From: a virus | IMG/VR virus record: IMGVR_UViG_3300018465_000012 | Span: 1 to 29,270 of that record | Length of the DNA stretch: 29,270 nucleotides | Direction: 5' to 3' (one strand) | In this document: in pieces, positions 13,691-21,802 of the stretch | Layout: every line of letters starts with the position of its first letter | Position numbering within the stretch: the first letter of the stretch is position 1 | Notes under the pieces: model-generated | The model's input: the letters and a program-made list of their open reading frames with translations, nothing else | What the model was told of the DNA's origin: nothing | Databases searched by the model: none | Position numbers and translations under genes: made by a program

Positions 13691-13828
13691 GTGCCTGGCA
13701 AAAAGTACAAGAGCATCAAAAGGCCGCGTACTTATGAGGCGCTGAAACGGAAAGGCTTCAGCAAGTCGAAGGCAGCGGCGATCAGCAACGCCCAGGCCAA
13801 GAAGGGGCGTAGGAGTCGGAATCGCTGA
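13691..13828 (+). CDS. 45-aa highly basic small protein
   Basis: GTG at 13691 follows GGAGGTGAT, a near-perfect match to the actinobacterial anti-Shine-Dalgarno. Seventeen of 45 residues are Lys/Arg and only one is acidic. The core YEALKRKGFSKSKAAAISN resembles a short helical motif found in many small actinophage and actinobacterial proteins (YEALR.KGxSKxxAAxIxN) of unknown role. The gene lies 21 bases upstream of the terminase, so an RNA- or DNA-binding role in packaging or regulation is possible. It is too short for most automated gene finders but well supported by its ribosome-binding site. Confidence 0.75.
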   Translation: MPGKKYKSIKRPRTYEALKRKGFSKSKAAAISNAQAKKGRRSRNR

Positions 13829-13849
13829 TCAGGCGCCATACTGACTGGC

Positions 13850-15415
13850 GTGACGCTCGCTCCGGACATTGGCTGTCAGACGCCACGGATCGAGGTAGTA
13901 CCCGAGTTCGAGACCACGTCCGGCGAAGAGGCGTGTGAACTGGCCGAACTCTCCGGGCTCTACCTCGATCCGTGGCAGCGCTACATCTTGCGTCGCGCGA
14001 TGGGCGAGCGGGTTCTCCCCCCGGTGGTGGTCCCCGGTATCGAGCGACCGGCGGACGCGGCGAACTGGGCCACCCGATGGACAGCGTTCGAAGTGGGCCT
14101 GATCGTGGCCCGTCAGAACGGTAAGGGCTCGGCGATCGAGGCGAGGCAGCTAGCCGGCCTGTTCATCCTGGGAGAGAAGCTCCAGCTCTACTCCAGCCAC
14201 GAGTTCAAAACCAGCATCGAGATGTTCGCCCGAATTCGGGCGCTGATCACCAACACCGACTCCCTGCGCAAGTTAGTCCGCCGGATCACCAGTTCCCACG
14301 GTGACGAAGGCATTGAGCTGATGGACGGGCGACGGCTGCGATTCATCGCGCGCTCCACCGGCTCGGGTCGAGGATTCACCGCCGACACCACCTACCTCGA
14401 TGAGGCGTTCAACCTTCCGGGTGCCGCCATGGCCGCGATCATGCCGACGATGGCGGCCGTCCCCAATCCGCAGATCTGGTACGCGTCCTCCGCTGGGTGG
14501 GAGATTTCCCGCGTGCTCGGCAACCTCCGTCGCCGAGCCCAGCGTCTGGTGGCCAATCCCGACCCGGCCTCGCGTCTGCTCTACCTGGAGTGGTCCGCAG
14601 ACGATGAGGTCTGGATGGACGCCCGCACCGACCAGCGGGAGTTCTGCCTGAATCCCGAGAACTGGCGGCTAGCCAACCCCGGCTACGGCATCCGCATCAC
14701 GCCCGAGTTCATCCAGGCCGAGTTCGCCTCTATGCAGGAGGACCTCGCGCTGTTCGCGCGGGAGCGGCTGTCCATCGGGCAGTGGCCCGAGGACGAGTCC
14801 GGCTGGAACGTCATCCCGGAGAACGCCTGGCGCTCCCGGATGAACCCCGACGCGAGCCCCTCCGGCCGGCTAACGCTCGCCGTGGACGTCACCCCCGACC
14901 GATCCCGAGGGGTTATCGCGTTCGCGGGAAGCGCGACCGGTCCGGGCACCCGGGCGGGCGAACGCGTCGTGGAGATCTCCGACCGACGAAGCGGCGTGGA
15001 ATGGATTCCCGGTCGTCTCTCTATGCTGATTACCCGGCACAAGCCATCCTTGGTGGTGATCAGCCCCCGTGGACCGGCTGGCCCCTTGCTCCCGGACATC
15101 AGGACTGCGACGGAGGTAGCCCGCCGGAGGTATCGGACTGAGATCCGGGAGACCACCAGCCAGGAGGAGGCGCACGCGTGCCAAGCGTTCTACGACGGCG
15201 TGATGAGCAAACGGGACGTCGTCCAGCGCGGGGATCTGGCGCTGGATTCCGCCTTGGCCGGGGCAAGGCGAAAAGAGAACATGGAGGCGGGGACGTGGCA
15301 CTGGTCCCGCCGGACAACGTCCACCGACCTGTCGCCCCTGTGGGCGGCGAGCCTCGCACTGTGGGGACAGAGCGTCGCTCCGGCGCCACGAAAGTCCTGG
15401 GCGGAACTCGCGTAG
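13850..15415 (+). CDS. terL: Terminase large subunit, 521 aa
   Basis: This is the ATP-driven DNA-packaging motor and nuclease. The N-terminal ATPase has a Walker-A-like VARQNGKGS at residues 87-94 and a Walker B YLDEA at 182-186 with the catalytic Glu. The C-terminal RNase-H-fold nuclease starts with LAVDVTPD (about 343-350), the first catalytic Asp. Length is normal for the family. The GTG start at 13850 has no clear Shine-Dalgarno, so expression may depend on the preceding small gene. The 3' end overlaps a small membrane-protein gene, and no adjacent small subunit is recognisable. Confidence 0.95.
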   Translation: MTLAPDIGCQTPRIEVVPEFETTSGEEACELAELSGLYLDPWQRYILRRAMGERVLPPVVVPGIERPADAANWATRWTAFEVGLIVARQNGKGSAIEARQLAGLFILGEKLQLYSSHEFKTSIEMFARIRALITNTDSLRKLVRRITSSHGDEGIELMDGRRLRFIARSTGSGRGFTADTTYLDEAFNLPGAAMAAIMPTMAAVPNPQIWYASSAGWEISRVLGNLRRRAQRLVANPDPASRLLYLEWSADDEVWMDARTDQREFCLNPENWRLANPGYGIRITPEFIQAEFASMQEDLALFARERLSIGQWPEDESGWNVIPENAWRSRMNPDASPSGRLTLAVDVTPDRSRGVIAFAGSATGPGTRAGERVVEISDRRSGVEWIPGRLSMLITRHKPSLVVISPRGPAGPLLPDIRTATEVARRRYRTEIRETTSQEEAHACQAFYDGVMSKRDVVQRGDLALDSALAGARRKENMEAGTWHWSRRTTSTDLSPLWAASLALWGQSVAPAPRKSWAELA

Positions 15416-15552
15416 CGCTAGCCCTAGGTGCGCTGGTGGGGTTCGCTACAGCTATGACGGGGGTGGCCATGCTGTCGGTACCGGCGGCCATGATCATCGG
15501 AGGCGGCGCGGTGTTCGCAATCTGCCTATTCGTGGACGTGGACCGTGGCTAG
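15361..15552 (+). CDS. Two-helix membrane protein between terminase and portal, about 63 aa
   Basis: The frame ending at 15552 encodes a basic N-terminus (GTERRSGATK) followed by two hydrophobic helices (VALALGALVGFATAMTG and PAAMIIGGGAVFAICLF) separated by a short turn. I chose GTG at 15361, which overlaps the terminase by 55 bases; a weaker ATG at 15454 would keep only the second helix intact. The 3' end overlaps the portal start by 8 bases. A small membrane protein in this position is unusual; holin or superinfection function is possible but unsupported. Confidence 0.55.
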   Translation: MGTERRSGATKVLGGTRVALALGALVGFATAMTGVAMLSVPAAMIIGGGAVFAICLFVDVDRG

Positions 15553-16963
15553 CCTCGCCGCCCGGATTCTCGGGCGAGACCGTTCCGCCGTGGAGGTCTA
15601 CTCCGCTGAACGAGCCGGCGTGGACGATTACGTTCACATGCTCAACACCTGGCGATACGCCGGAAACACCTACGGCACGGGCTACAGCCAGACCCTGGTA
15701 GGTGGCAACGAGCGGGCAGCCGACGCCGGCTCGATGGGAGCGGCGGCGTTCGCCTCCAACGGCATTGTGTTCGCCTGCATGCTGGTGCGGATGTTGGTAT
15801 TCTCCGGGATTCGCTTCACCTACCAGCGCTTGCGCAACGGTGCCCCGGCGGACATCTGGGGGGACGCCACCCTCCGACTCCTGGAGACCCCATGGGACGG
15901 CGGGACCACCCAGGATCTGATTGCCCGCATGGTTCAGGACGCCGATCTGATGGGCTCGGCCTACATCATCAAGGACACGCCGCTGGCCCGCATCGGCGGG
16001 GACGAGACCACCACCGAGCTTCTCCGGCTGGATCCGCTGAACGTTCAGATCGTGCTCGATCCGGTGAAGCGTGGAAGCGCCACCGTCGGGTACCGGAAAC
16101 TGGGCTACGCCTACAGCGAGTACGGCGGGACGTCGGCTGATGACATGGCCGTGTTCCTGCCCTCCGAGGTAGCCCAGTTCACGCCCACCCCTGACCCGTC
16201 CGCGAAGTTCCGGGGCATGTCGTGGCTGACGCCGGTCATCCGTCAGATCGACGCGGACAACCTGATGGAGATTCATCGCGCGAAGTTCTTCGAGCAAGGC
16301 GCGACGCCGAACATGGTGATCAAGCATCCGCCGGAGGTCACGCCCGAGGAAGCGCGAGAATTCCGTGACCTGTTGAACGCGAGCCACGGTGGGGTGGCCA
16401 ACGCGTACAAGACCCTCCACCTCGGAGGTGGGGCCGATCTCACGGTGGTTGGCCGGGACATGGAGCAAGTCAGCTTCGCCGCCGTTCAGGGCCACGGAGA
16501 GACGCGCATCGCCGCCGCTGCCGGCGTGCCCCCGGTCATCGTCGGCCTGAGCGAAGGACTTCAGGCGGCCACCTACTCCAACTACGGCCAGGCCCGACGC
16601 CGGTTCGCGGACGGAACCGCCCACCCGTTGTGGCAGAACCTCTCGGGCTCCCTGCAAAAACTCCTCCCCATCGGCACCGAATCGCGCCTCTGGTACGACA
16701 CCCGGGACGTGCCGTTCCTACGGGAAGACGAGAAGGACGCGGCGGAGATTTTCTCCCTCAAAGCGGGAGCGATTCAAACGCTGGTGAACACCGGATGGGA
16801 ACCTGACGCGGTCATAGCGGCCGTGAATTCGGGTGATGTCCGTATGCTGACCGGTACTCACACCGGTCTGACCAGCGTGCAGCTACAGGCACCGGGTGCC
16901 GGGGATTCAGGGGCTGAACCCGCGAACGAGTCAAGCGAGGCCCCTGGAGGGACAGATGGTTGA
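15545..16963 (+). CDS. Portal protein (HK97-type), 472 aa
   Basis: Twelve copies would form the ring at the capsid vertex through which DNA enters and leaves. Hallmarks of the HK97-like portal family are RGMSWLTPVIRQI (about 223-235), HRAKFFEQGATPNMVIK (about 244-260) and the C-terminal AAAGVPPVIVG segment. The N-terminal clip/stem sequence also fits, with a hydrophobic NGIVFACMLVRMLV stretch near 72-85. GTG at 15545 overlaps the previous gene by 8 bases, and the end overlaps the protease by 8 bases. The C-terminal 25 residues are Gly/Glu-rich and disordered. Length is normal. Confidence 0.95.
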   Translation: MASLAARILGRDRSAVEVYSAERAGVDDYVHMLNTWRYAGNTYGTGYSQTLVGGNERAADAGSMGAAAFASNGIVFACMLVRMLVFSGIRFTYQRLRNGAPADIWGDATLRLLETPWDGGTTQDLIARMVQDADLMGSAYIIKDTPLARIGGDETTTELLRLDPLNVQIVLDPVKRGSATVGYRKLGYAYSEYGGTSADDMAVFLPSEVAQFTPTPDPSAKFRGMSWLTPVIRQIDADNLMEIHRAKFFEQGATPNMVIKHPPEVTPEEAREFRDLLNASHGGVANAYKTLHLGGGADLTVVGRDMEQVSFAAVQGHGETRIAAAAGVPPVIVGLSEGLQAATYSNYGQARRRFADGTAHPLWQNLSGSLQKLLPIGTESRLWYDTRDVPFLREDEKDAAEIFSLKAGAIQTLVNTGWEPDAVIAAVNSGDVRMLTGTHTGLTSVQLQAPGAGDSGAEPANESSEAPGGTDG

Positions 16964-17954
16964 CACCCTGATTCGGCCGGTGGTTCGAGAGGACCTCATT
17001 CGTGAGGCGGTGTTCCGGACGCGGGACGCCGACACGGACCAGTCCACGGGGGACGGGTTCACCATCGCTGGCCACGGCGCGGTGTTCAACGTCCGCACCA
17101 CGATCGACTCCTGGGAAGGCGCCTTCGAGGAGGAGATTCACCCCGGCGCGTTCAAGCGCACCCTTCGCAACCAGACGCCGATGATGCAGTACGACCACGG
17201 TCGTCACCCGTTGATCGGGTCCATCCCCCTGGGTGTCTGGACCACGGCCCAGGAAGACGACCAGGGTGTCTGGGTGGAGGGGCGCATCACCGACAACTGG
17301 TTGATGCAACCCGTTCGGGACGCGATCGAGAACGGCGGAGTGAAGGGCATGTCCTTCCGCTTCTCGGTGGTGCGGGAGACCTGGGTCGATCAGGCCGGGA
17401 CTCGGATCAAGCCGGAGGATGTAGAACTCGCGCTGTGGGCGCCGGACCGGCTTGGCTACGAGGTGGCCCTACCGTTGGTGCGTCAGCTCAAAGAGGTTCG
17501 AGCCCCGGAGATTGGCCCCGTGGCGTGGCCCGCCTACGTTCAGACCGACGTCGGTGTGCGCTCCCTACCGGGGCTCGATGTGGCTGACGGCCGGCGTGTC
17601 GTCATCGATTTGGCCCGCCTGGATTCACCTGCGATGAGGGCCACCCTGGCGCGCGCCGTGTTTTTGGCCGACAATGCGGAACGTCAGCACGTTGACGGCT
17701 CGCGTCACGACTCGGACCTTGCGCCCGACGCCCCCGCCGATCCGGAACCCATCGAGGGTGCCGAAGAACCGGCCACGGACGTTCACCGCGACTCCGACCC
17801 CGGAGAGCACCCGTCGCCGGTAGGCAACGCGGTGCCCATCGATATCAAGAGCCGACGCGCCAAGATTCTCGCGGTCACCCGTTCCTGCCAGAGCTACGTC
17901 ACTTCTCTGGAGGACGAACCCCATGGACAACCAGGAGACCGAGGTCCTCGATAG
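16956..17954 (+). CDS. Prohead maturation protease (HK97 U35-type), 332 aa
   Basis: This serine protease would cleave scaffold or capsid N-terminal domains during head assembly. Family signatures are EEIHPGAFKRTL (about 59-70), the His motif QYDHGRHPLIGSI (His81) and the Ser motif KGMSFRFSV (Ser133). The domain ends near residue 215. The C-terminal 115 residues are acidic and Pro-rich and could serve as a scaffolding extension. ATG at 16956 follows GGAGGG. The 3' end overlaps the major capsid gene by 32 bases, unusually long for this window. Confidence 0.93.
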   Translation: MVDTLIRPVVREDLIREAVFRTRDADTDQSTGDGFTIAGHGAVFNVRTTIDSWEGAFEEEIHPGAFKRTLRNQTPMMQYDHGRHPLIGSIPLGVWTTAQEDDQGVWVEGRITDNWLMQPVRDAIENGGVKGMSFRFSVVRETWVDQAGTRIKPEDVELALWAPDRLGYEVALPLVRQLKEVRAPEIGPVAWPAYVQTDVGVRSLPGLDVADGRRVVIDLARLDSPAMRATLARAVFLADNAERQHVDGSRHDSDLAPDAPADPEPIEGAEEPATDVHRDSDPGEHPSPVGNAVPIDIKSRRAKILAVTRSCQSYVTSLEDEPHGQPGDRGPR

Positions 17955-19461
17955 CGGACCGGCTCTGAACCACTCCCAGGCCGTCAACCGGCTGCGGGAG
18001 ATTACCGATGAGATGTCCCGCCTCGCTGAGCTCGATGAGCCGACAGTGGAGGACGAGGCGTACTTCGGCGAACTCCGGGAGGAGTTCAAGTCGGTGGACC
18101 TTCACCGCAAGAAGCTGGAGCGGCGCGCTCAGCTTGCCGAGATCCGGGACGCCGCCCGGGGCATCGGCTCGTTCCGCCTGGAGGCTGGAGCCCGCCGCGT
18201 CGGCCGGGACGCGCTGGACCCGAACAAGCACGACGCCGACATGTTCGGCGACCCGGCGAGCATCGAGGACTTCCGGGGGCGCGATGGGCGTAACCCGTGG
18301 GCGCTGGACGAGATGCGCGTCTTTGGCCGGAAGCCGGAGGAGATTCGAGCCGAACTCCACGCCCGTGCGCTTTCCGCGCTGGAGCGGGTCCGTTCCACCA
18401 CCGATGACATCCGGCAGGCCGGTACCTCGATCCTGGAGCGCCAGGACGACAGCGAAGGCACCATCGCGCGACTGGTTCTGGCGACTACCTCCCCGGCGTA
18501 TCAGCGCGCCTTCTCGAAGGAAGCCCGATTCGAGGGCAACATGTTGACCGAAGAGGAGCGCGCGGCGGTCACACACGCGCGCTCCCTCATGCGGGCCATG
18601 TCGCTCACGGGCTCCGGCGGTGGCTACCTGATCCCGTTCCAGTTGGACCCGACGGTGATCATCACCGCGAACGGTTCGAACAACGACATTCGCCGGGTGG
18701 CTCGCCAGGTGGTGGCGACCGGGAACAAGTGGAACGGCGTTAGCGCCGGCCTGGTGTCGTGGTCGTGGGACTCGGAGGCGTCTGAGGTCTCCGACGACGC
18801 GCCGACCTTCGCCCAGCCGGGCATCGACATCTTCACCGCGCGGGGCTTCGTCCCGATCAGCTTGGAAGCAGCCGAGGATGAGGCGAACGTCGCTTCTACC
18901 GTTGGTGAGCTTCTCGCCGGTGGTCGGGATGTTCTGGAAGCGGCGGCGTTCATCAACGGCACCGGCACCGGCCAGCCGTGGGGCATCGTGGCCGCGCTCA
19001 CCGGCACCGGCTCGGAGGTCAACTCGGCGACCGCTGACACTCTGGCCGTGGGTGACATCTACAGCCTCTGGGGCGCGCTGCCGACCCGCTACCGCTCCAA
19101 CGCCAACTGGATCGGTAACACGCTGATCTACAACCGTATCCGCCAGTTCGACACGGCGGGCGGTGCGGCGCTGTGGACGACGATCGGCAACGGCCAGCCG
19201 CCGAACCTGCTGGGTGGTGCGCCGCTGGAGTCCGAGGACATGACGGGCACCATCACGGCCGCGCAGAACAACCGGATTCTCGTGGTTGGCGACTTCCGCA
19301 ACTACGTCATCGCGGACCGCATCGGTCTGACGGTGGAGTTCATCCCGCACCTGTTCGGTACGACCAACGGTCGGCCGAAGGGACAGAGGGGATGGTTCGC
19401 GTACTACCGTACTGGGGCCGATTCTGTTAACGATGCCGCTTTCCGGATGTTGAACGCATAA
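17923..19461 (+). CDS. Major capsid protein (HK97 fold), 512 aa
   Basis: The N-terminus (about 15-80) is charged and coiled-coil-like, as in the delta/scaffolding domain removed by the prohead protease. The HK97-fold core begins near MSLTGSGGGYLIPFQLDP (226-243), followed by the typical E-loop and A-domain pattern, including AAAFINGTGTGQPWGI and the C-terminal FAYYRTGADSVNDAAFR. The stretch from 80 to 225 before the core is longer than usual and may be an additional processed region. ATG at 17923 follows GGAGG with 10-base spacing. The gene has the strongest codon bias of the window, as expected for the most abundant virion protein. Confidence 0.95.
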   Translation: MDNQETEVLDSGPALNHSQAVNRLREITDEMSRLAELDEPTVEDEAYFGELREEFKSVDLHRKKLERRAQLAEIRDAARGIGSFRLEAGARRVGRDALDPNKHDADMFGDPASIEDFRGRDGRNPWALDEMRVFGRKPEEIRAELHARALSALERVRSTTDDIRQAGTSILERQDDSEGTIARLVLATTSPAYQRAFSKEARFEGNMLTEEERAAVTHARSLMRAMSLTGSGGGYLIPFQLDPTVIITANGSNNDIRRVARQVVATGNKWNGVSAGLVSWSWDSEASEVSDDAPTFAQPGIDIFTARGFVPISLEAAEDEANVASTVGELLAGGRDVLEAAAFINGTGTGQPWGIVAALTGTGSEVNSATADTLAVGDIYSLWGALPTRYRSNANWIGNTLIYNRIRQFDTAGGAALWTTIGNGQPPNLLGGAPLESEDMTGTITAAQNNRILVVGDFRNYVIADRIGLTVEFIPHLFGTTNGRPKGQRGWFAYYRTGADSVNDAAFRMLNA

Positions 19462-19499
19462 GGGTCGAATCCGGACAATAGTCCAGAGAGGAAGTCCTG

Positions 19500-19853
19500 A
19501 TGCCAGCATTCGACGCGACCGGCCCGGTCGAGGGCGACTTCGTCACCCTCGCCGGTTCGGCCGCGCGAACCGCGAACGGCTCCGGGTCCCCGTACGTCAT
19601 GGGGGCTCGGGGCACGCTCCGGTTGACTCTGGCCGTGACCGCGTCCAGCGGCACCACGCCGAGCTTGACCGTCACGGTCGAGAACTCGGCCGACGGGTCG
19701 ACGTGGTACACGGCGGGCACCTTCGCGGCGAAGACAACCACGGCCACTGAGCGCAAGTCCTTCAGTGGTCTCGATCGCTTCGCCAGGGTGTCGTGGACGA
19801 TCACCGGCACTACGCCGTCGTTCACGTTCAGCGTGGCGGGGGAGGCGGTCTGA
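19500..19853 (+). CDS. Beta-sandwich protein, candidate capsid decoration (paralog 1), 117 aa
   Basis: The sequence is Thr/Ser-rich and all beta, with motifs SSGTTPSLTVTVENS, DGSTWYTAGTF and RVSWTITGTTPSFTFSV. It is a paralog of the next gene: the two align across most of the length, especially SGTTPxL, DGxxW and GTTPSFTF. Its place right after the major capsid protein suggests a decoration or head-fibre protein, though a tail tube or spike component is possible. ATG at 19500 follows GAGAGGAAG. High Thr content is common in virion surface proteins. Confidence 0.7.
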   Translation: MPAFDATGPVEGDFVTLAGSAARTANGSGSPYVMGARGTLRLTLAVTASSGTTPSLTVTVENSADGSTWYTAGTFAAKTTTATERKSFSGLDRFARVSWTITGTTPSFTFSVAGEAV

Positions 19854-19854
19854 T

Positions 19855-20196
19855 ATGGCCTACCAGGTGGTCACCGTCCACCCGTCGACGGCGCGCACCG
19901 CCACCGGCAACGGCCAGGCGATAGTCGAAGCGGACCGGGGCAGCACCTTGGCGCTCCTGGTCAACGTGACCGCTGTCAGCGGTACCACCCCAACGCTCGA
20001 CCTGGCCGTGCAGTGGTCGGTGGACGGGACCAACTGGGCTCCGGCCGAAACACCCGACACCTTCACCCAGATCACAGCCATCGGGCTGAAGGCAAAGACA
20101 TTCGCCGTGAAGGCGCCCAGCTATCGCGTCGTGTGGACGATCGGGGGAACCACTCCATCGTTCACGTTCACCGTTCACGGCTACATGACGAACTGA
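19855..20196 (+). CDS. Beta-sandwich protein, candidate capsid decoration (paralog 2), 113 aa
   Basis: This tandem duplicate of the previous gene shares VSGTTPTLDLAV, SVDGTNW and VVWTIGGTTPSFTFTV with it, but differs in the N-terminus and in the loop between strands. The duplication suggests either two decoration proteins at different capsid sites or one that evolved a new binding surface. ATG at 19855 lies 1 base after the previous stop, with GGGGGAGGCGG upstream. Surface localisation is an inference from context. Confidence 0.7.
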   Translation: MAYQVVTVHPSTARTATGNGQAIVEADRGSTLALLVNVTAVSGTTPTLDLAVQWSVDGTNWAPAETPDTFTQITAIGLKAKTFAVKAPSYRVVWTIGGTTPSFTFTVHGYMTN

Positions 20197-20206
20197 GGAG
20201 CCAGAC

Positions 20207-20698
20207 ATGGAGCAGGGCTACATGGAGCGGATTCGGGCGAAGCTGCCGAAGGGGGTGGACCCCCGGCTGGACAACCGCTCGGGGACGGACCGTCCGCCGG
20301 TTGAGCGCGACCCGGCCGTCCCGCAGCAGGTCGACGGCCCGGACCTGATGCACCAGGCCGAGCACGCTGAGGCCGTGGCGCGAAAGGCGAAGGAGGCCGA
20401 AGAGGTGGAGCGTAAGGGCATGTTCTCGCCCGGCGACCACTCCCTTGGCGACCTGGAGGAGCGCGGCGGCAACGACGCTGGCCAGGCGGACCGGCGCTTG
20501 GAAACGGACCCGGCGAACGCCGGCTCAGCCTCCACCGACGTGGCGGAGGGCGACGTCACCACTGCCGCTGGTCCGCTCCAGGCTGAAGAGGTCGCGAAGG
20601 ACGCGCGCCGCGCCGCTGGTGGGGCAGACTCCGAGACGGCATCCGCTGCCCCCGGCGAGCGTCGCGCGCGTGGCCGGGCGGCCAACAGCAAGGAGTAG
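20207..20698 (+). CDS. Hydrophilic, disordered head-region protein, 163 aa
   Basis: The protein is almost wholly charged and polar (Ala, Glu, Asp, Arg, Gly) with a short helix-prone stretch (about 48-70) and no hydrophobic core, so it is probably disordered. Its place in the head operon fits an accessory head protein. It is not a typical scaffold, because scaffold genes usually precede the capsid gene. ATG at 20207 follows GAGGAG. The stop is followed by the next gene after three bases. Confidence 0.6.
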   Translation: MEQGYMERIRAKLPKGVDPRLDNRSGTDRPPVERDPAVPQQVDGPDLMHQAEHAEAVARKAKEAEEVERKGMFSPGDHSLGDLEERGGNDAGQADRRLETDPANAGSASTDVAEGDVTTAAGPLQAEEVAKDARRAAGGADSETASAAPGERRARGRAANSKE

Positions 20699-20701
20699 TA
20701 G

Positions 20702-20929
20702 ATGGCTGAGTTCCTTCGGGCCAGGGAGTCCTTCTCGGGGGCCTGCCTCGAACCGGGCAGAGGTTCCGTACAGGTGGACGTGGTAGCGGGTCGGACCTAC
20801 CGGGACGACCATCCGGCGGTCGCCGGACGTGACCACCTGTTCGAGCCGTTGACCGGCGACGGTTCCGACCCGCCCCCCGTCCCCCCGTCGGGACCGAAGA
20901 TGACCCGGCGTAGCAGCAAGACCGAGTGA
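20702..20929 (+). CDS. Small hypothetical head-region protein, 75 aa
   Basis: ATG at 20702 follows AAGGAG with 7-base spacing. The first 45 residues look folded and beta-like (SVQVDVVAGRTYRDD). The rest is Pro-rich and ends in a basic tail (KMTRRSSKTE). It is the last gene before a strong hairpin and probably ends the head transcript. No family is recognised. Confidence 0.6.
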   Translation: MAEFLRARESFSGACLEPGRGSVQVDVVAGRTYRDDHPAVAGRDHLFEPLTGDGSDPPPVPPSGPKMTRRSSKTE

Positions 20930-20931
20930 CT

Positions 20932-20969
20932 GAACAGCCCGGGAGTTCGGGAGCGCTCCCGGGCTGTTC
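20932..20969. terminator. Perfect 13-bp inverted repeat, probable terminator of the head operon
   Basis: GAACAGCCCGGGA (20932-20944) pairs with TCCCGGGCTGTTC (20957-20969) around a 12-base loop. A nested palindrome GGGAGCGCTCCC (20949-20960) offers an alternative inner fold. There is no T-run, which is usual for actinobacterial terminators. It begins 3 bases after the previous stop codon. Confidence 0.75.
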
Positions 20970-20970
20970 A

Positions 20971-20991
20971 CTATCCACACCGTTATCCACA
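20971..20991 (+). promoter_or_regulatory. Two DnaA-box-like 9-mers
   Basis: CTATCCACA (20971-20979) and TTATCCACA (20983-20991) are direct repeats with 12-base spacing. The second is a perfect match to the general bacterial DnaA box, and the first differs in one base. They lie between the head terminator and the next ribosome-binding site. Two boxes are too few to call an origin; host DnaA control of the downstream gene, or chance, remain possible. Confidence 0.35.
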
Positions 20992-21011
20992 ACCTGTGAA
21001 GGAGCGGCCCA

Positions 21012-21734
21012 GTGTCCGCCACCGGAGGAGTATCCGACCCGGCCGGGTCGCTGTCCGCCACCCTGATCAAAGCCGATGGCCGGCATGTCGAGTCCGTGCC
21101 GAACATGACCCCCTGGCCCGCTGAGACGGTGGGGCTTGACCACATTCGGAAGTACGCCGCGTCGGGGCCTGGCCTGCCCAGCCGTGTCAACGCCTGGAGG
21201 CGGGACAACTACCTCCGCCTCATGGTCGGCGCAAAGAAGGTGCTACTGGCTCGGAAGTTCGGCATCCCTACGTTCAACGGCCAGCTTTGGATCTCGGTGT
21301 TCCGTGGGGACGGGTCGGTGGAGGACTACGGTCTGGCCTCGCTCCGTGTGGTCACCACGGCCGGTGTCGGCTACATCGTGGACGCCTTCCAGAACACCAC
21401 CGAACTGGAGAACCTGAAGTTCCACGGGGTGGGCACCGGCAGCACGGCCGAGGCCGTGGGCGACACCGCGCTGGTGACCGAATCCACCACGGTCCTCAAC
21501 CCGGACTCGACCCGGGCCACCGGGTCGACCACGGAAGCGGCGGCGAACATCTACCGCACGGTGGGAACGGTGACGTTCGACGGCTCGGCGGCGATCGTGG
21601 AGCACGGCATCTTCAGCCAGGCGGCCACCGGTGGCGGCACCCTGCTTGACCGCTCGGTGTTCTCGGCGATCAACGTTGCCTCGGGTGACTCCATTCAGTT
21701 CACGTACGACTTCACCGTGACGGCCGGGTCCTAG
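21012..21734 (+). CDS. Fibre-like virion structural protein, 240 aa
   Basis: The N-terminal half includes a helical/strand segment with NYLRLMVGAKKVLLARKFG. The second half has the pattern FHGVGTGSTAEAVGDTAL, EHGIFSQAATGGGTLLDRS and a beta ending, which I recognise from phage structural proteins in which a repeated beta-strand domain follows a short attachment region. Function in those is assumed to be tail fibre or head-fibre type. GTG at 21012 follows GAAGGAG. It is a single gene flanked by hairpins on both sides, so it may be its own transcription unit. Confidence 0.6.
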   Translation: MSATGGVSDPAGSLSATLIKADGRHVESVPNMTPWPAETVGLDHIRKYAASGPGLPSRVNAWRRDNYLRLMVGAKKVLLARKFGIPTFNGQLWISVFRGDGSVEDYGLASLRVVTTAGVGYIVDAFQNTTELENLKFHGVGTGSTAEAVGDTALVTESTTVLNPDSTRATGSTTEAAANIYRTVGTVTFDGSAAIVEHGIFSQAATGGGTLLDRSVFSAINVASGDSIQFTYDFTVTAGS

Positions 21735-21744
21735 ACCTCGGACG

Positions 21745-21783
21745 GTGGCCGGTGCCCCAACCCTCACCGGGGGCACCGGCCAC
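21745..21783. terminator. Perfect 14-bp inverted repeat, probable terminator
   Basis: GTGGCCGGTGCCCC (21745-21758) pairs with GGGGCACCGGCCAC (21770-21783) around an 11-base loop. It starts 10 bases after the stop of the fibre-like gene and ends 7 bases before the AAAGGAGGA ribosome-binding site of the next gene. No T-run is present. Confidence 0.75.
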
Positions 21784-21802
21784 GTGCTGAAAGGAGGACC
21801 CC

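Noticed and set aside
15494-16657. A 387-codon minus-strand frame opposite the portal
   Set aside because: Same shadow effect; the portal on the + strand has clear family motifs.
19462-19499. GGTCGAATCC resembling a tRNA T-arm
   Set aside because: No acceptor stem, anticodon arm or D-arm can be folded in the surrounding bases.
17899-19509. A 536-codon open frame on the minus strand opposite the major capsid gene
   Set aside because: It mirrors a strongly biased G+C-rich coding sequence, has Arg/Val/Gly-rich composition with no family motif, and the + strand gene is certain.
20971-20991. Replication origin at the DnaA-like boxes
   Set aside because: Only two boxes, no adjacent AT-rich unwinding region and no replication genes nearby.
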